From Butyricicoccus_A sp964513445 (GTDB taxonomy: Bacteria; Bacillota; Clostridia; Oscillospirales; Butyricicoccaceae): a stretch of 32,030 nt of DNA. Location: assembly GCA_964513445.1 (NCBI GenBank), contig CAZEMM010000018.1, positions 1-32,030 on the forward strand. The letters are read 5' to 3'. How positions within the stretch are numbered: position 1 is the first letter of the stretch; the number at the start of each line of letters is the position of its first letter. Below are positions 7,816 through 17,088 of this stretch, piece by piece. The notes beneath the pieces are model-generated. The model was not told where the DNA came from. It made no database searches and worked only from the letters and a program-made list of their open reading frames with translations. The position numbers and the translations under genes are program-made.

Positions 7816-9162
7816 ATGTTTACGAAAATTTTGATTGCCAACCGCGGCGAAATTGCGGTGCGTATCATCCGCGCGTGCCGCGATTTGGGTGTCATCAGCG
7901 TCGCGGTATATTCCGAAGCGGATCGGGAGGCGCTGCACGCGCAGATCGCGGATGAAGCGGTTTGTATCGGACCGGCGTCGTCAAAGGACAGCTATCTCAA
8001 CGTCAGCAACATCATTGAGGCCGCCATAGGCGCGGGCGCGCAGGCCATTCACCCGGGCTATGGCTTTTTGTCGGAAAATGCGGCGTTTGCGCGCGCGTGT
8101 GCACAAAATGGACTTATCTTTATCGGGCCACGGCCGGAAACCATTGAAATGCTCGGTGACAAGACGGCAGCGCGTCAGCTGGCACGTGAGGCAGGTGTTC
8201 CGCTGGCAGAAGGCTCAGACGGCGTTGTCGAATGCTCAGAGGATGCGGAGCGATGGGCGGAACAGATCGGTTATCCGGTCATGCTCAAGGCGTCCGCTGG
8301 CGGCGGCGGAAAGGGCATCCGCGTGGTCGAGGACGCGGCGCAGCTGCGTGAGGCGTTTGCTTCCGCCACAGGTGAGGCGATCGCCAACTTTGGCGATGGA
8401 CGGCTGTATTTGGAAAAATATATCGCAAAGCCGCGCCATATTGAGGTGCAGATTTTAGGCGATGCGGTGGGCAATATCATTCATCTGCATGAGCGTGAGT
8501 GCTCCATCCAGCGCCGCCATCAGAAGCTGATCGAGGAAGCGCCGTCCCCGTTTTTGGGTGAGGACGCGCGCCAGCGCATGGGAGATTGTGCGGTCGCATT
8601 GGCAAAGCGCGCGGGCTATATCAGCGCGGGCACGGTTGAATTTTTGGTGGACGCACAGCAGAATTTTTATTTTTGTGAGATGAACACGCGCATTCAGGTT
8701 GAGCATCCGGTCACCGAGGCGATCACCGGAATTGATTTGGTCGCATGGCAGATACGCATTGCGGCGGGCGAGACGCTGGATATCACACAGGCGGAGGTTC
8801 CGCTGCACGGTCATGCAATTGAGTGCCGGATCAATGCGGAGGATGCGGATTTTCATCCGCGCCCGGGCGCCATCCAGTCGATGCACCTGGCAGGCGGCGC
8901 AGGTGTCCGTGTTGATACCGCCGCTTATCAGGGGTATACAATTCCACCATTTTATGATAGTATGATAGCGAAGCTGATTACCCACGGGCAAGACCGCACG
9001 GAAGCGCTTGCGCGCATGAAGCGTGCGCTGTCTGAAATGCTATTTGAAGGAATTGTGACCAATACGGACTATCAAATGTCGATTTTACTGTCAGAAGCCT
9101 TTGAAACCGCACAGTTTAACACGTGTTCCATTGAGGACGGTACGTTTGCTGTGAAGCGATGA
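7816..9162 (+). CDS. accC: Biotin carboxylase AccC
   Basis: ATP-dependent carboxylation of biotin on AccB. 448 residues from the ATG at 7816, beginning MFTKILIANRGEIAVRI as the family does; the longer frame upstream lies inside fabZ. The ATP-grasp domain has the glycine-rich KASAGGGGKGIRV loop, MNTRIQVEHPVTE and the C-terminal domain motif ECRINAEDA. The gap to fabZ is four bases, and the ribosome site GGAG lies within the end of fabZ, so translation is probably coupled. Confidence 0.95.
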   Translation: MFTKILIANRGEIAVRIIRACRDLGVISVAVYSEADREALHAQIADEAVCIGPASSKDSYLNVSNIIEAAIGAGAQAIHPGYGFLSENAAFARACAQNGLIFIGPRPETIEMLGDKTAARQLAREAGVPLAEGSDGVVECSEDAERWAEQIGYPVMLKASAGGGGKGIRVVEDAAQLREAFASATGEAIANFGDGRLYLEKYIAKPRHIEVQILGDAVGNIIHLHERECSIQRRHQKLIEEAPSPFLGEDARQRMGDCAVALAKRAGYISAGTVEFLVDAQQNFYFCEMNTRIQVEHPVTEAITGIDLVAWQIRIAAGETLDITQAEVPLHGHAIECRINAEDADFHPRPGAIQSMHLAGGAGVRVDTAAYQGYTIPPFYDSMIAKLITHGQDRTEALARMKRALSEMLFEGIVTNTDYQMSILLSEAFETAQFNTCSIEDGTFAVKR

Positions 9163-9187
9163 CAGCATTCGCTCGGAGGGTATTATC

Positions 9188-10054
9188 ATGCTGTTGGATT
9201 TATTCAAAAAAACCAGAGAAAGCTCGATGCAGATCAAGCCGCAGACCGTGCGGAAGGATGCGCCGGTCATCGCGGTGTGCAAGAAATGCGGCGAGGAGCT
9301 GAACGCGAAAAAATACGGAAAAAATCTCTATGTCTGCCCGAAATGCGGCGCACATGCAAGACTGCTTGCCCGTACGCGCATTCGCCAGATCGCAGATAAA
9401 GATTCGTTTCAGGAAAAATTTGCGTCGCTCGCGACGGCAGACCCGCTGGACTTTGATGGCTATGCGGACAAAATCGCCGTGCTACGCGATAAGACCGGTA
9501 TGAACGACGCGGTGCTCACCGGCACCTGCCGGATTGACGGCATCCGCACCTGTATCGGCGTGATGGACAGTCATTTTATGATGGCATCTATGGGCAGTGT
9601 TGTGGGTGAAAAACTGACGCGTTTGTTTGAATATGCGACCGAGCGGCATTTGCCGGTCATTTTGTTCACGTGCTCCGGTGGCGCGCGCATGCAGGAAGGC
9701 ATGTTTTCTTTGCTGCAAATGGCAAAGGTGAGTGGCGCAGTGGCAAAGCATTCTGAAGCCGGTCAGCTGTATATCACTGTGCTCACCGACCCCACAACCG
9801 GCGGCGTGACGGCGAGCTTCGCCATGCTGGGCGATGTCATTCTGGCAGAGCCGGGTGCAACCGTCGGGTTTGCCGGACGGCGCGTCATCGAGGGCACAAT
9901 CGGCGAAAAGCTGCCCGATTCGTTCCAATCCGCGGAATTTACACGGGAGCACGGCTTTTGTGATGCCATTGTGCCGCGCAGCCGCATGAAACAGACGCTC
10001 TCGCAGCTGCTTTCGCTGCATGGCTATACGGCGAAGGGAGGCGACCGGGCTTGA
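9188..10054 (+). CDS. accD: Acetyl-CoA carboxylase carboxyltransferase subunit beta, AccD
   Basis: With AccA, moves the carboxyl group from biotin to acetyl-CoA to give malonyl-CoA. 288 residues. An N-terminal four-cysteine zinc finger (CKKCGEEL ... VCPKCGAHARL, about residues 30-58) marks the beta subunit. The crotonase-fold core follows, with SGGARMQEG and PTTGGVTASFA oxyanion glycines. Its stop overlaps the accA start by four bases (TTGA), which fits equal production of the two subunits. Confidence 0.95.
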   Translation: MLLDLFKKTRESSMQIKPQTVRKDAPVIAVCKKCGEELNAKKYGKNLYVCPKCGAHARLLARTRIRQIADKDSFQEKFASLATADPLDFDGYADKIAVLRDKTGMNDAVLTGTCRIDGIRTCIGVMDSHFMMASMGSVVGEKLTRLFEYATERHLPVILFTCSGGARMQEGMFSLLQMAKVSGAVAKHSEAGQLYITVLTDPTTGGVTASFAMLGDVILAEPGATVGFAGRRVIEGTIGEKLPDSFQSAEFTREHGFCDAIVPRSRMKQTLSQLLSLHGYTAKGGDRA

Positions 10055-10842
10055 GTACGGATTTGGAGCAGCAGCTGCGCATCGTGCACGACGCGGCGCG
10101 TCCCAATATTGACGATATCATTTCTGGTGTCTTTTCCGATTTTATCGAGCTGCACGGCGACCGCTGTTTCGGTGACGACTATGCCATGTGCGGCGGCATC
10201 GCGTGTCTGGGAGAGATACCGGTGACTGTCATTGGCCAGCGTAAGGGGCATTCCACGGAGGAAAATATTGCTGCGAACTTCGGTATGGCGCATCCGGAGG
10301 GCTATCGGAAGGCGCTTCGGCTCGCAAAGCAGGCGGAAAAATTTCATCGGCCGGTCATTTGCTTTGTTGATACGCCCGGTGCGTTTTGCGGCATCAGCGC
10401 GGAGGAGCGCGGACAGGGCGAAGCGATTGCGCGCAACCTGTATGAATTTATGGGCCTGCGCACGCCGGTTGTCTCGGTCATCACAGGCGAGGGCGGCAGC
10501 GGCGGCGCGCTCGGCATCGCGGTTGCCAACGAGGTCTATATGATGCAAAACGCGATGTATTCCGTCATTTCTCCGCGCGGCTGCGCCAGCATTTTGTGGA
10601 AGGACGCCTCCCGCGAGAGCGAGGCGGCGGAAGCGCTCAAGATTACCGCCGACGATCTGTACCGGTTTGGTATGATCGAGGGCATCATTCGCGAGGGGAG
10701 AAGCGGCGCGGCTTATCTCAAAAGCATCAAAGCCACGTTAACCGAAGCAATCGCCCGCCTGCTGCCGCTGGACGGAGAGGCGCTTCGCCGGCAACGGTAT
10801 GAAAAATTCCGAAATATCGGAGTTTTTAATGATATAAAATGA
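10051..10842 (+). CDS. accA: Acetyl-CoA carboxylase carboxyltransferase subunit alpha, AccA
   Basis: Partner of AccD in the alpha2beta2 carboxyltransferase. 263 residues with a TTG start at 10051 that overlaps the accD stop; GGGAGG (10036-10041) lies nine bases before it. Typical stretches are ELHGDRCFGDD, GQRKGHSTEENI, DTPGAFCG and EGGSGGALGIA. It is shorter than E. coli AccA (about 319 residues) because the N-terminal helical extension is reduced, as in other Firmicutes. Confidence 0.95.
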   Translation: MSTDLEQQLRIVHDAARPNIDDIISGVFSDFIELHGDRCFGDDYAMCGGIACLGEIPVTVIGQRKGHSTEENIAANFGMAHPEGYRKALRLAKQAEKFHRPVICFVDTPGAFCGISAEERGQGEAIARNLYEFMGLRTPVVSVITGEGGSGGALGIAVANEVYMMQNAMYSVISPRGCASILWKDASRESEAAEALKITADDLYRFGMIEGIIREGRSGAAYLKSIKATLTEAIARLLPLDGEALRRQRYEKFRNIGVFNDIK

Positions 10843-10857
10843 CAAGGAGACGAAACA

Positions 10858-11082
10858 ATGTACGAAAAGATTTGTGAACTGCTTGCAGAAAAGTTTGACG
10901 TAGACGCGAGCACCATGACCATGGATACCAAGGTAAAGGAAGACCTGAAGGCGGATTCTCTCGACGTTGTCGAGCTGATGATGGATTTGGAGGAAAACTT
11001 TGGCGTCACAATTGAAGACGAAGAGGCGATGAAGCTGAGCACGATTGGCGATATTGTCAAGTATATCGAGGAAAACCAGTAA
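10858..11082 (+). CDS. acpP: Acyl carrier protein AcpP
   Basis: Carries growing acyl chains on a 4'-phosphopantetheine arm. 74 residues, strongly acidic, with the attachment Ser34 in KADSLDVVEL. AAGGAGA precedes the ATG. It is the last gene of the operon, before a strong terminator at 11099. In many Firmicutes acpP lies beside fabH or after plsX/fabD instead, so this terminal position is a local variation. Whether it is the cell's only ACP cannot be seen. Confidence 0.95.
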   Translation: MYEKICELLAEKFDVDASTMTMDTKVKEDLKADSLDVVELMMDLEENFGVTIEDEEAMKLSTIGDIVKYIEENQ

Positions 11083-11098
11083 TCGTTGCAGCGGTCTG

Positions 11099-11128
11099 AG
11101 CCGGAGGTAGAATGCCTCCGGCTTTTTC
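11099..11128 (+). terminator. Intrinsic terminator of the fab operon
   Basis: Nine-base perfect GC-rich stem AGCCGGAGG / CCTCCGGCT with a seven-base loop, followed by TTTTCC. It starts 16 bases after the acpP stop. Confidence 0.9.
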
Positions 11129-11162
11129 CGTTGCGGTGATGTGTCATTTTTTCACATTTTAT

Positions 11163-11191
11163 TTGCAACCTTCTAACCAATGCGGTATGAT
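11163..11191 (+). promoter_or_regulatory. Promoter of the ABC ATPase-permease operon
   Basis: TTGCAA (11163-11168), 17-base spacer, TATGAT (11186-11191), giving a transcript start near 11198 and a leader of about 36 bases. It excludes the in-frame ATG at 11180 as a start. Confidence 0.65.
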
Positions 11192-11233
11192 AAGATAGTA
11201 ACAGTATCCTTTAGGAAAAAGGTGAGGACTGCC

Positions 11234-11935
11234 ATGGCATATATTATTTTTGAACAGGTGACGAAAGAATATCAGATGGGCGAGGTCACGATTTCCGCGC
11301 TGTCTGGTGTGGATTTTTCCGTCGAAAAAGGGCAGCTTGCGGTCATTCTAGGTGCAAGCGGCGCGGGAAAGACCACAGCTCTAAATATTTTGGGCGGTAT
11401 GGATACGGTTACCAGCGGTACGGTGCTGGTGGATGGGCGCGATATCACAAAGCTGAAGGGAAAACAACTGATTCGTTATCGCAGGGAGGATATCGGCTTT
11501 GTCTTTCAGTTTTATAATCTGGTTCCCAATCTGACGGCGTTGGAAAATGTAGAGCTAGCGGCGCAGATTTGCTCCGACAGCCTGTTTCCGGTGGAGATGC
11601 TGCAACGCGTTGGGCTGGCGGAACGCATGGATAACTTCCCCGCTCAGCTTTCCGGCGGGGAACAGCAGCGTGTCGCTATAGCGCGCGCCATCGCAAAAAA
11701 TCCCAAGCTGCTGCTGTGCGACGAACCGACCGGCGCCCTGGATTACCGCACAGGAAAGCAGATTTTACAGCTATTACAGGATGCATGCCGTCGGGATGGC
11801 ATGACGGTTTTAATTATCACACACAATTCTGCCCTCGCGCCGATGGCGGATGTCGTTATCCGAATGCGCAGCGGGCAGGTGTCGGACATGCGCCAAAATC
11901 CGCATCCGACGCCGATTTCGGAAATCGAGTGGTGA
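11234..11935 (+). CDS. ABC transporter ATPase, LolD/MacB type
   Basis: ATPase partner of the following FtsX-type permease. 233 residues from the ATG at 11234, which has AAGGTGAGG upstream; an earlier in-frame ATG lies inside the promoter. Walker A GASGAGKTT (~39-47), Q-loop FVFQFYNLVPNLTA, signature LSGGEQQRVAIARA (~138), Walker B LLLCDEPTGALD (~159) and the H-loop ITHNS are complete. The PTGALD D-loop is typical of the LolD/MacB/FtsE group, whose members drive mechanical or extrusion systems more than classical import. Only four bases separate it from the permease gene. Confidence 0.9.
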   Translation: MAYIIFEQVTKEYQMGEVTISALSGVDFSVEKGQLAVILGASGAGKTTALNILGGMDTVTSGTVLVDGRDITKLKGKQLIRYRREDIGFVFQFYNLVPNLTALENVELAAQICSDSLFPVEMLQRVGLAERMDNFPAQLSGGEQQRVAIARAIAKNPKLLLCDEPTGALDYRTGKQILQLLQDACRRDGMTVLIITHNSALAPMADVVIRMRSGQVSDMRQNPHPTPISEIEW

Positions 11936-11939
11936 CGCC

Positions 11940-14900
11940 ATGACAAAATCGTTGCGAAAAAACATCGTACGCGAGATTCGCGGCACATGGAAGCGATTTT
12001 TATCCATCGCGCTGATGGCGCTGCTTGGCGCGGGCTTTTTTGCCGGAATCAATGCGGCAAGTGCGGATATGCAGCTGTCGTGCGACCGCTATCTCGACGA
12101 GCAGACATGCTTTGATTTGGAAGTGCTTTCGACGCTCGGCCTGACTGACGACGATGTGGAGGCTGTACTGGACGTCAAGGGCATTGCGGATGCAGTCGGC
12201 GTTTATTCTGAAAATGTCCTCGTCAGCATCGGGGAGGGGGACGAAAAGGTAAAGCTGTTGTCTATCCCAGAGGACAGTGCAATCAACACGCTGCATTTGG
12301 TAGACGGAGAGATGGCGCGCCGTGCGACGGAATGCGTCGTGCCGCAGTCGATGCTGGATATCACCGGCAAGCAGATCGGCGATGTATTGCACATCACGGA
12401 AACGCTGGCGGATGAAGAGGAATCGTCTTTTCGGTATACCAGATTAACCATCACCGGCGTGATCGAAAGCCCGCTGTATCTATACAGCAGCTCGGGAAAC
12501 AATGAGCGCAGTACCGGCGCGGTCGCGGATTTTCTTTTTGTTCCACAGAGCAATATTACAGAGGACTATTATACCGAGCTGTATTTGACCGTCAAGGGTG
12601 CAGCTGTGCTGGATTCCTTTGACGATGCCTATGAGACGATGGTTGAGGCGGCAGAGCTGCGCGTTAAGCAGATTGCGGATGCGCGTGAGCAGGCACGGTA
12701 TGATCAGCTGACCGGCGATGCCAATGCAGACATCGACGAGGCGCAGGCGGAGCTGGATGAAAAAATGGCTGAGGGACAGCAAAAGCTGGATGAGGCACAG
12801 GCAGACATCGACGAAGCACAGCGCAAGATCGCGGACGGACGCACAGAGCTGACGCAGTCGCGACGGGAGGCAGAGCGTGAATTTGCCGCTGCGCAGGATG
12901 AGATCGACAGCGGCGAGAGTCAGCTGGCGCAGGCGCGGCGTCTGTACAATCAGCAGTCGGGCACCGCAAAAAATCAGCGCGCGGCGCTTGTCAGCAAGCG
13001 CAAGGAAGTGCAGGAGCAGCTTGCTGCATTGCAGGACAAACAGCCCGAGCTGGAACAGACGATATCCGATTTGCAGGAAGAGCGTGAACCGCTTGCGCAA
13101 ACCGTGGCGCAGCTGGAGGAACAGCGCGCGCCGCTTGCCTCGGCGGTCGAGCAATATCAATCCAACATCGACCGGCTAACGGCGACATTGCAGCAGACGC
13201 GGGAAAAACGCGATGCATTGCTGGCCGGAGCAGGGCAAAACAATACGGGCACGGTAGAGCAGGCTACGCAGACGCAGGCCGAGGGAGAAACACAAACGCA
13301 ATCGACTGAAGACACAGAGCCAAATTCAGAGGAGATCGCCGCACTGGACGCGCAGATTGCCCAGCTTCAGAAGCAGATTGACGCATTGGAGGAAGAATGC
13401 GCGCCGTATAAACAGCAATTGGAGCAGCTGGATTCGGGTCTAGACGAGGCGAAGGACGGTCTTGCGCAAATTGATGACGGCATCGCACAGGCAGAGGACG
13501 CTCTGGCACAGATCAAGGACGGCATATCGCAGGCGAAGGACGGCCTGTCGGAGATCGACGACGGCATTGCGCAGATTGACGAAGCACTGACCTCCGGCAA
13601 GGCGAAGCTTTCTGCCGCTGCGCAGCAGCTGGCGCAGGCCAAAAGCCAGCTTGCCAGCGCGAAATCGTCTGCGTATGCACAGATGGCGGATGCGCAGCGC
13701 GAATTGGATGAGGGAGAAGCGGAGATTGAGGACGGCATTGCGGAGCTTGCTGTGCAGCGCGCGGACTTCGATACACAGATTGCGGATGCACAGGCGGAAA
13801 TAGCCGAAGCGCGCGCTGAGGTTGGCGATATCAACAGACCCACCTGGTATGTGCTGACGCGCGACGGCAATACCGGCCTGTCCAGCTTTGCGCAGGATTC
13901 CAACAATTTAAAGCGCATTGGCTTCACGTTTCCGCTCATCTTTTTCCTGGTGGCTGTGCTCATCAGTCTTAGTTCCATGACGCGTATGGTGGAGGAGCAC
14001 CGCGGCCAGATTGGCACGCTCAAAGCATTGGGATACAGCGGCGGTCAAATCGCGGCAAAATATCTGATCTATGCGGCGACGGCATCGGTGCTTGGTTCGA
14101 TTATCGGTGAGTTGCTCTGCTTTCAGCTTCTGCCGCGCATCGTTTGGCAGATTTATATTGCGTTTTACACGCTGCCGGCATTTTACACACCCATCGACCC
14201 GTTTTACGGTGCAGTTGGTCTGTTGGTCTGTTCCGGCTGTATCATTGCGGCGACCGGCATGGCATGTGTGCAGGAGCTGCGTCATACGCCGGCTCAGCTG
14301 ATGCGCCCAAAGGCGCCGGCGGCTGGAAAGCGGGTGCTGCTTGAGCGTATTCCTCCGCTGTGGCGACGCTTTAACTTCTCACAAAAAGTCACGCTGCGCA
14401 ATCTGTTCCGCTACAAAAAACGGTTCTTCATGACGATATGCGGCATTGCAGGCTGTTCAGCCTTGATTACGACCGGATTTGGTCTGCGTGATTCGATTGC
14501 GCTGCTGCTTCCGCTGCAGTATGAGGATGTCATGCATTATGACCTGCTCGCCGTTGCGGACACGGAACTGTCCACAGAGGAATTCGACGCGCTTTCGGAT
14601 GACATGGCGTCCGACCCTGACGTCAGCAGCTGCCTGCGCATTTACGCGGAGAGTGTCAAAATCGTGACACCAGAGGGAAAGGCCACGGAATTGGAGCTGT
14701 TTGTGCCGTCGGACACGGCTGCCTTTGAGCAGTATATTTCTCTGCTGGATACAGACACCGAAGAGGCGCGTACCCTGTCAGAAGATACGGTATTTTTGAC
14801 GGAACAAATCGCCGAACAGCTCGGCGTGTCAGCTGGAGACACTGTAACACTGCGACGGGAGGATGGCACGAAAGCAGATATAGAGGTAGGGGCGGTGGTA

Positions 14901-15518
14901 CACAATTACCTCAGCCATTACGCGTTTCTTTCAAAAGACGGCTTCCAAAACGCATATGGCGAAAGCGTGGAGGACAATGCCCTTATTCTCAACACAAACG
15001 ATCTGACCGACGAACAGAGCGACGCCCTTGCTGCCAGGTGGAATGGGGACGACCGTCTGTCCGCCGTCTCCTCAACGCGTGCGGCACGCAGCGCGGTGAA
15101 TGACCGGCTCGGGCTGCTCAATCAGGTCGTGGTGATTCTGGTCACAGCGGCGGCTGCACTTGCGGTTGTCGTACTGTATAATCTGTCCAACATCAATATC
15201 AGTGAACGCATCCGTGAGCTGGCAACCATCAAGGTGCTTGGTTTTTACGATGGGGAGGTATATCAGTACAACACCCGTGAGAACGTCATACTTACGCTGC
15301 TCGGGACGGCTCTGGGTCTGTTTGGCGGTCGATGGCTTACCTCGTTTATTTTGCTCACGATGGAAATGCAGGGAATTGTTATCGTGCCGACGGTGGAGCC
15401 TGTCAGTTATGTATATGCAGCCCTACTCACCGTTGTATTTGCATCGGCAGTGAACATCATGACGTATTTCTCGCTCAAAAAAATTAATATGGTAGAGGCG
15501 CTCAAAAGCGTTGAATGA
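11940..15518 (+). CDS. FtsX-family ABC permease with large external coiled-coil insert
   Basis: 1192 residues from the ATG at 11940; the longer frame upstream overlaps the ATPase gene. One membrane helix (~20-40) is followed by an extracellular MacB-like part and then a coiled-coil stretch (~260-620) built of repeats such as LDEAQADIDEAQ and QIDDGIAQAEDALAQI. Three helices follow (~660-680, 700-725, 750-775) with the FtsX motif EEHRGQIGTLKALGYS. A second FtsX unit has a helix at ~825-850, a second external domain and three C-terminal helices (~1060-1175) with SERIRELATIKVLGF. No signal for a substrate is visible. Such permeases may move lipids or peptides or pass force to wall enzymes across the membrane. 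Forms an operon with the preceding ATPase. Confidence 0.88.
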   Translation: MTKSLRKNIVREIRGTWKRFLSIALMALLGAGFFAGINAASADMQLSCDRYLDEQTCFDLEVLSTLGLTDDDVEAVLDVKGIADAVGVYSENVLVSIGEGDEKVKLLSIPEDSAINTLHLVDGEMARRATECVVPQSMLDITGKQIGDVLHITETLADEEESSFRYTRLTITGVIESPLYLYSSSGNNERSTGAVADFLFVPQSNITEDYYTELYLTVKGAAVLDSFDDAYETMVEAAELRVKQIADAREQARYDQLTGDANADIDEAQAELDEKMAEGQQKLDEAQADIDEAQRKIADGRTELTQSRREAEREFAAAQDEIDSGESQLAQARRLYNQQSGTAKNQRAALVSKRKEVQEQLAALQDKQPELEQTISDLQEEREPLAQTVAQLEEQRAPLASAVEQYQSNIDRLTATLQQTREKRDALLAGAGQNNTGTVEQATQTQAEGETQTQSTEDTEPNSEEIAALDAQIAQLQKQIDALEEECAPYKQQLEQLDSGLDEAKDGLAQIDDGIAQAEDALAQIKDGISQAKDGLSEIDDGIAQIDEALTSGKAKLSAAAQQLAQAKSQLASAKSSAYAQMADAQRELDEGEAEIEDGIAELAVQRADFDTQIADAQAEIAEARAEVGDINRPTWYVLTRDGNTGLSSFAQDSNNLKRIGFTFPLIFFLVAVLISLSSMTRMVEEHRGQIGTLKALGYSGGQIAAKYLIYAATASVLGSIIGELLCFQLLPRIVWQIYIAFYTLPAFYTPIDPFYGAVGLLVCSGCIIAATGMACVQELRHTPAQLMRPKAPAAGKRVLLERIPPLWRRFNFSQKVTLRNLFRYKKRFFMTICGIAGCSALITTGFGLRDSIALLLPLQYEDVMHYDLLAVADTELSTEEFDALSDDMASDPDVSSCLRIYAESVKIVTPEGKATELELFVPSDTAAFEQYISLLDTDTEEARTLSEDTVFLTEQIAEQLGVSAGDTVTLRREDGTKADIEVGAVVHNYLSHYAFLSKDGFQNAYGESVEDNALILNTNDLTDEQSDALAARWNGDDRLSAVSSTRAARSAVNDRLGLLNQVVVILVTAAAALAVVVLYNLSNINISERIRELATIKVLGFYDGEVYQYNTRENVILTLLGTALGLFGGRWLTSFILLTMEMQGIVIVPTVEPVSYVYAALLTVVFASAVNIMTYFSLKKINMVEALKSVE

Positions 15519-15521
15519 TAA

Positions 15522-15562
15522 AACGCCCCGATCTCATTTGGTGTAAAATGAGACGGGGCGCT
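15522..15562 (-). terminator. Terminator between convergent permease and EamA genes
   Basis: Long stem AACGCCCCG-A-TCTCATTT / AAATGAGA-CGGGGCGCTT with a six-base loop. Reading leftward it ends in GTTTTAT directly after the EamA gene. It may also slow rightward transcription from the permease gene. Confidence 0.8.
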
Positions 15563-15567
15563 TGCGG

Positions 15568-16425
15568 TTATGCACGCTTTCGATTGTACAAAAACATCGC
15601 AACGGATGCGCCGCATATAATGCAATAGCCCAAAATGCTCAGCGCGTCTGGAATCTGTCCCAATATGGCAAAGCCGAGCAGTGCGGAGAAAATAATCTGC
15701 GAATAATCAAAGACGGAAATCTCGCGCGCCGGCGCATTGGAATAGGCCGCCGTGATGGCAAACTGACCGCCCGCTGCGGAAAGTCCGGCAAGCAGCAGAT
15801 AGATCAGCTGTATCATCGTCATCGGATGATAGAACAGCAGCAGAAACGGCATGCAGGCCACACAGGAGAAGGCGGAGAAAAAGAACACAATGAACGGCCC
15901 GCGCTCTCCGTTGAGACTGAGCTTTCGTACCAGCGTATAGGCCGCGCCAGCGCCAAGGCCGCCCAGCGCACCCAGCAGCGCGGGAAAGGTCGTCAGTGAA
16001 GAGAATCCCGGCTTGATAATACACAGCGCGCCAACAAAGGCAACAAGTACAGCGGATGCCTGAAACAGTGTGACCCGTTCCTTTAAATACAGATAAGAAA
16101 TAATGATGGCGAAAAAGGGTGACAGCTTGTTAAGCATAGAGGCATCGGACAGCACCAGATGATCGACGGCATAGTAGTTGCACCAGATGCCGATCGTGCC
16201 GAATGCGGCGCGTCCGATCAGCAGCGGCAGATTGCTGTGGTGAAATTGAAATTTTTCCTTCGAGCGCAGCAGGACGACCAGCGCAAAAACAAATGCGACC
16301 GCATTGCGGAAAAAACTCTTTTGCATGGAGGGCAGATCGCCGGACAACCGGACGAACAGATTCATCAGTGCAAAGCAGAAAGCGGATAGTACAATGAAAC
16401 AAACACCCTTTGTTCGTTTGGACAT
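15568..16425 (-). CDS. DMT-superfamily (EamA) membrane transporter
   Basis: 285 residues with about ten hydrophobic helices arranged as two five-helix EamA repeats; the second begins near LLGALGGLGAGAAYTLVRKL. The family exports or imports small metabolites such as amino acids, and SAM transporters are known in it. The motif LNKLSPFFAIIISYLYLKERV at the end of repeat one is typical. AAGGGAAA lies before the ATG. The substrate cannot be assigned. It lies downstream of the DUF4364 gene with a small hairpin between them. Its nearness to the 5'-deoxynucleoside operon is suggestive but proves nothing. Confidence 0.85.
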   Translation of the reverse strand: MSKRTKGVCFIVLSAFCFALMNLFVRLSGDLPSMQKSFFRNAVAFVFALVVLLRSKEKFQFHHSNLPLLIGRAAFGTIGIWCNYYAVDHLVLSDASMLNKLSPFFAIIISYLYLKERVTLFQASAVLVAFVGALCIIKPGFSSLTTFPALLGALGGLGAGAAYTLVRKLSLNGERGPFIVFFFSAFSCVACMPFLLLFYHPMTMIQLIYLLLAGLSAAGGQFAITAAYSNAPAREISVFDYSQIIFSALLGFAILGQIPDALSILGYCIICGASVAMFLYNRKRA

Positions 16426-16460
16426 AAATGATTTCCCTTCTTTTTTTAATATTTCACATC

Positions 16461-16482
16461 AAAAAAGACGGGAATCCCCGCC
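16461..16482 (-). terminator. Short terminator-like hairpin after the DUF4364 gene
   Basis: Read leftward: GGCGGG, loop GATT, CCCGTC, then TTTTTT. The stem is only six pairs with one G-U, so it may attenuate transcription and not fully stop it. It lies in the 69 bases before the EamA gene. Confidence 0.55.
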
Positions 16483-16494
16483 TCTTTGACGATT

Positions 16495-17028
16495 TTATTC
16501 TTCGTATTTTTTTGTCAGCAGCGCAAGCAGTTCCTGATACATGATTTCCGCATGCTTTTTAAAGTTGGTTTCAAGCAGAGAAGCCTGCTGCGGATTGACG
16601 ACATTCATGCGGACGGAGAACACATCCTCCATGGTAAGCTCGACGATATAATCATTTTCTCCGATCTGTTCCGTCCTGCTCATCACCTTGGCATCGCGCC
16701 GGATTTTACGCACGACACGCAGGGCAGAAAGCGCTGCGGCCTCACGCACGGTGTAGGGCAGGCGGTTTTGAAATGCCTGCGCCGTATCACGGCCCTTTTG
16801 CGTGATGGAAAACAATTCCGCGCCGTCTTCTACGCTCTTTTCGATATGATTGGATGCCTGCAGCTCCGAAAACGCCTCTGACAGCTCAAAATATCCAAAG
16901 CCGTCGTCGCACCATGTGCAGATATCGACGATTGCTTCGTAGGACACAGGAAACGGAAGATCGGTCATACAGGTTAAAATCAGAAATTTGATTTCGTCCT
17001 TCGTTCGGATAAAGCCATAACGAATCAT
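16495..17028 (-). CDS. DUF4364 family protein, probable winged-helix regulator
   Basis: 177 residues from the ATG at 17028, which has AGAGGTGA just upstream; an earlier in-frame ATG lacks one. The N-terminal ~85 residues have the pattern of a winged helix: KFLILTCM, then YFELSEAFSELQ as the recognition-type helix, then LFSITQKG as the wing. The pattern YFxL..xxSEL...I....Y/F.IT..G is what I associate with DUF4364 of Clostridia. The C-terminal half is alpha/beta with no known motif. It is cytosolic, with no signal or membrane helix. Function is not established. A role in regulating the adjacent EamA gene is possible. Confidence 0.65.
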   Translation of the reverse strand: MIRYGFIRTKDEIKFLILTCMTDLPFPVSYEAIVDICTWCDDGFGYFELSEAFSELQASNHIEKSVEDGAELFSITQKGRDTAQAFQNRLPYTVREAAALSALRVVRKIRRDAKVMSRTEQIGENDYIVELTMEDVFSVRMNVVNPQQASLLETNFKKHAEIMYQELLALLTKKYEE

Positions 17029-17088
17029 ATCGTCACCTCTTCTTTTGGGATACCTCCAGTATATCACATGAAAGAAAAAAAGCAAATC

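Noticed and set aside
13260..13340. Possible frameshift or low-quality region in the permease coiled coil (Gln/Thr-rich segment)
   Set aside because: The frame continues without a break and the heptad pattern resumes after it; it is probably a flexible hinge.
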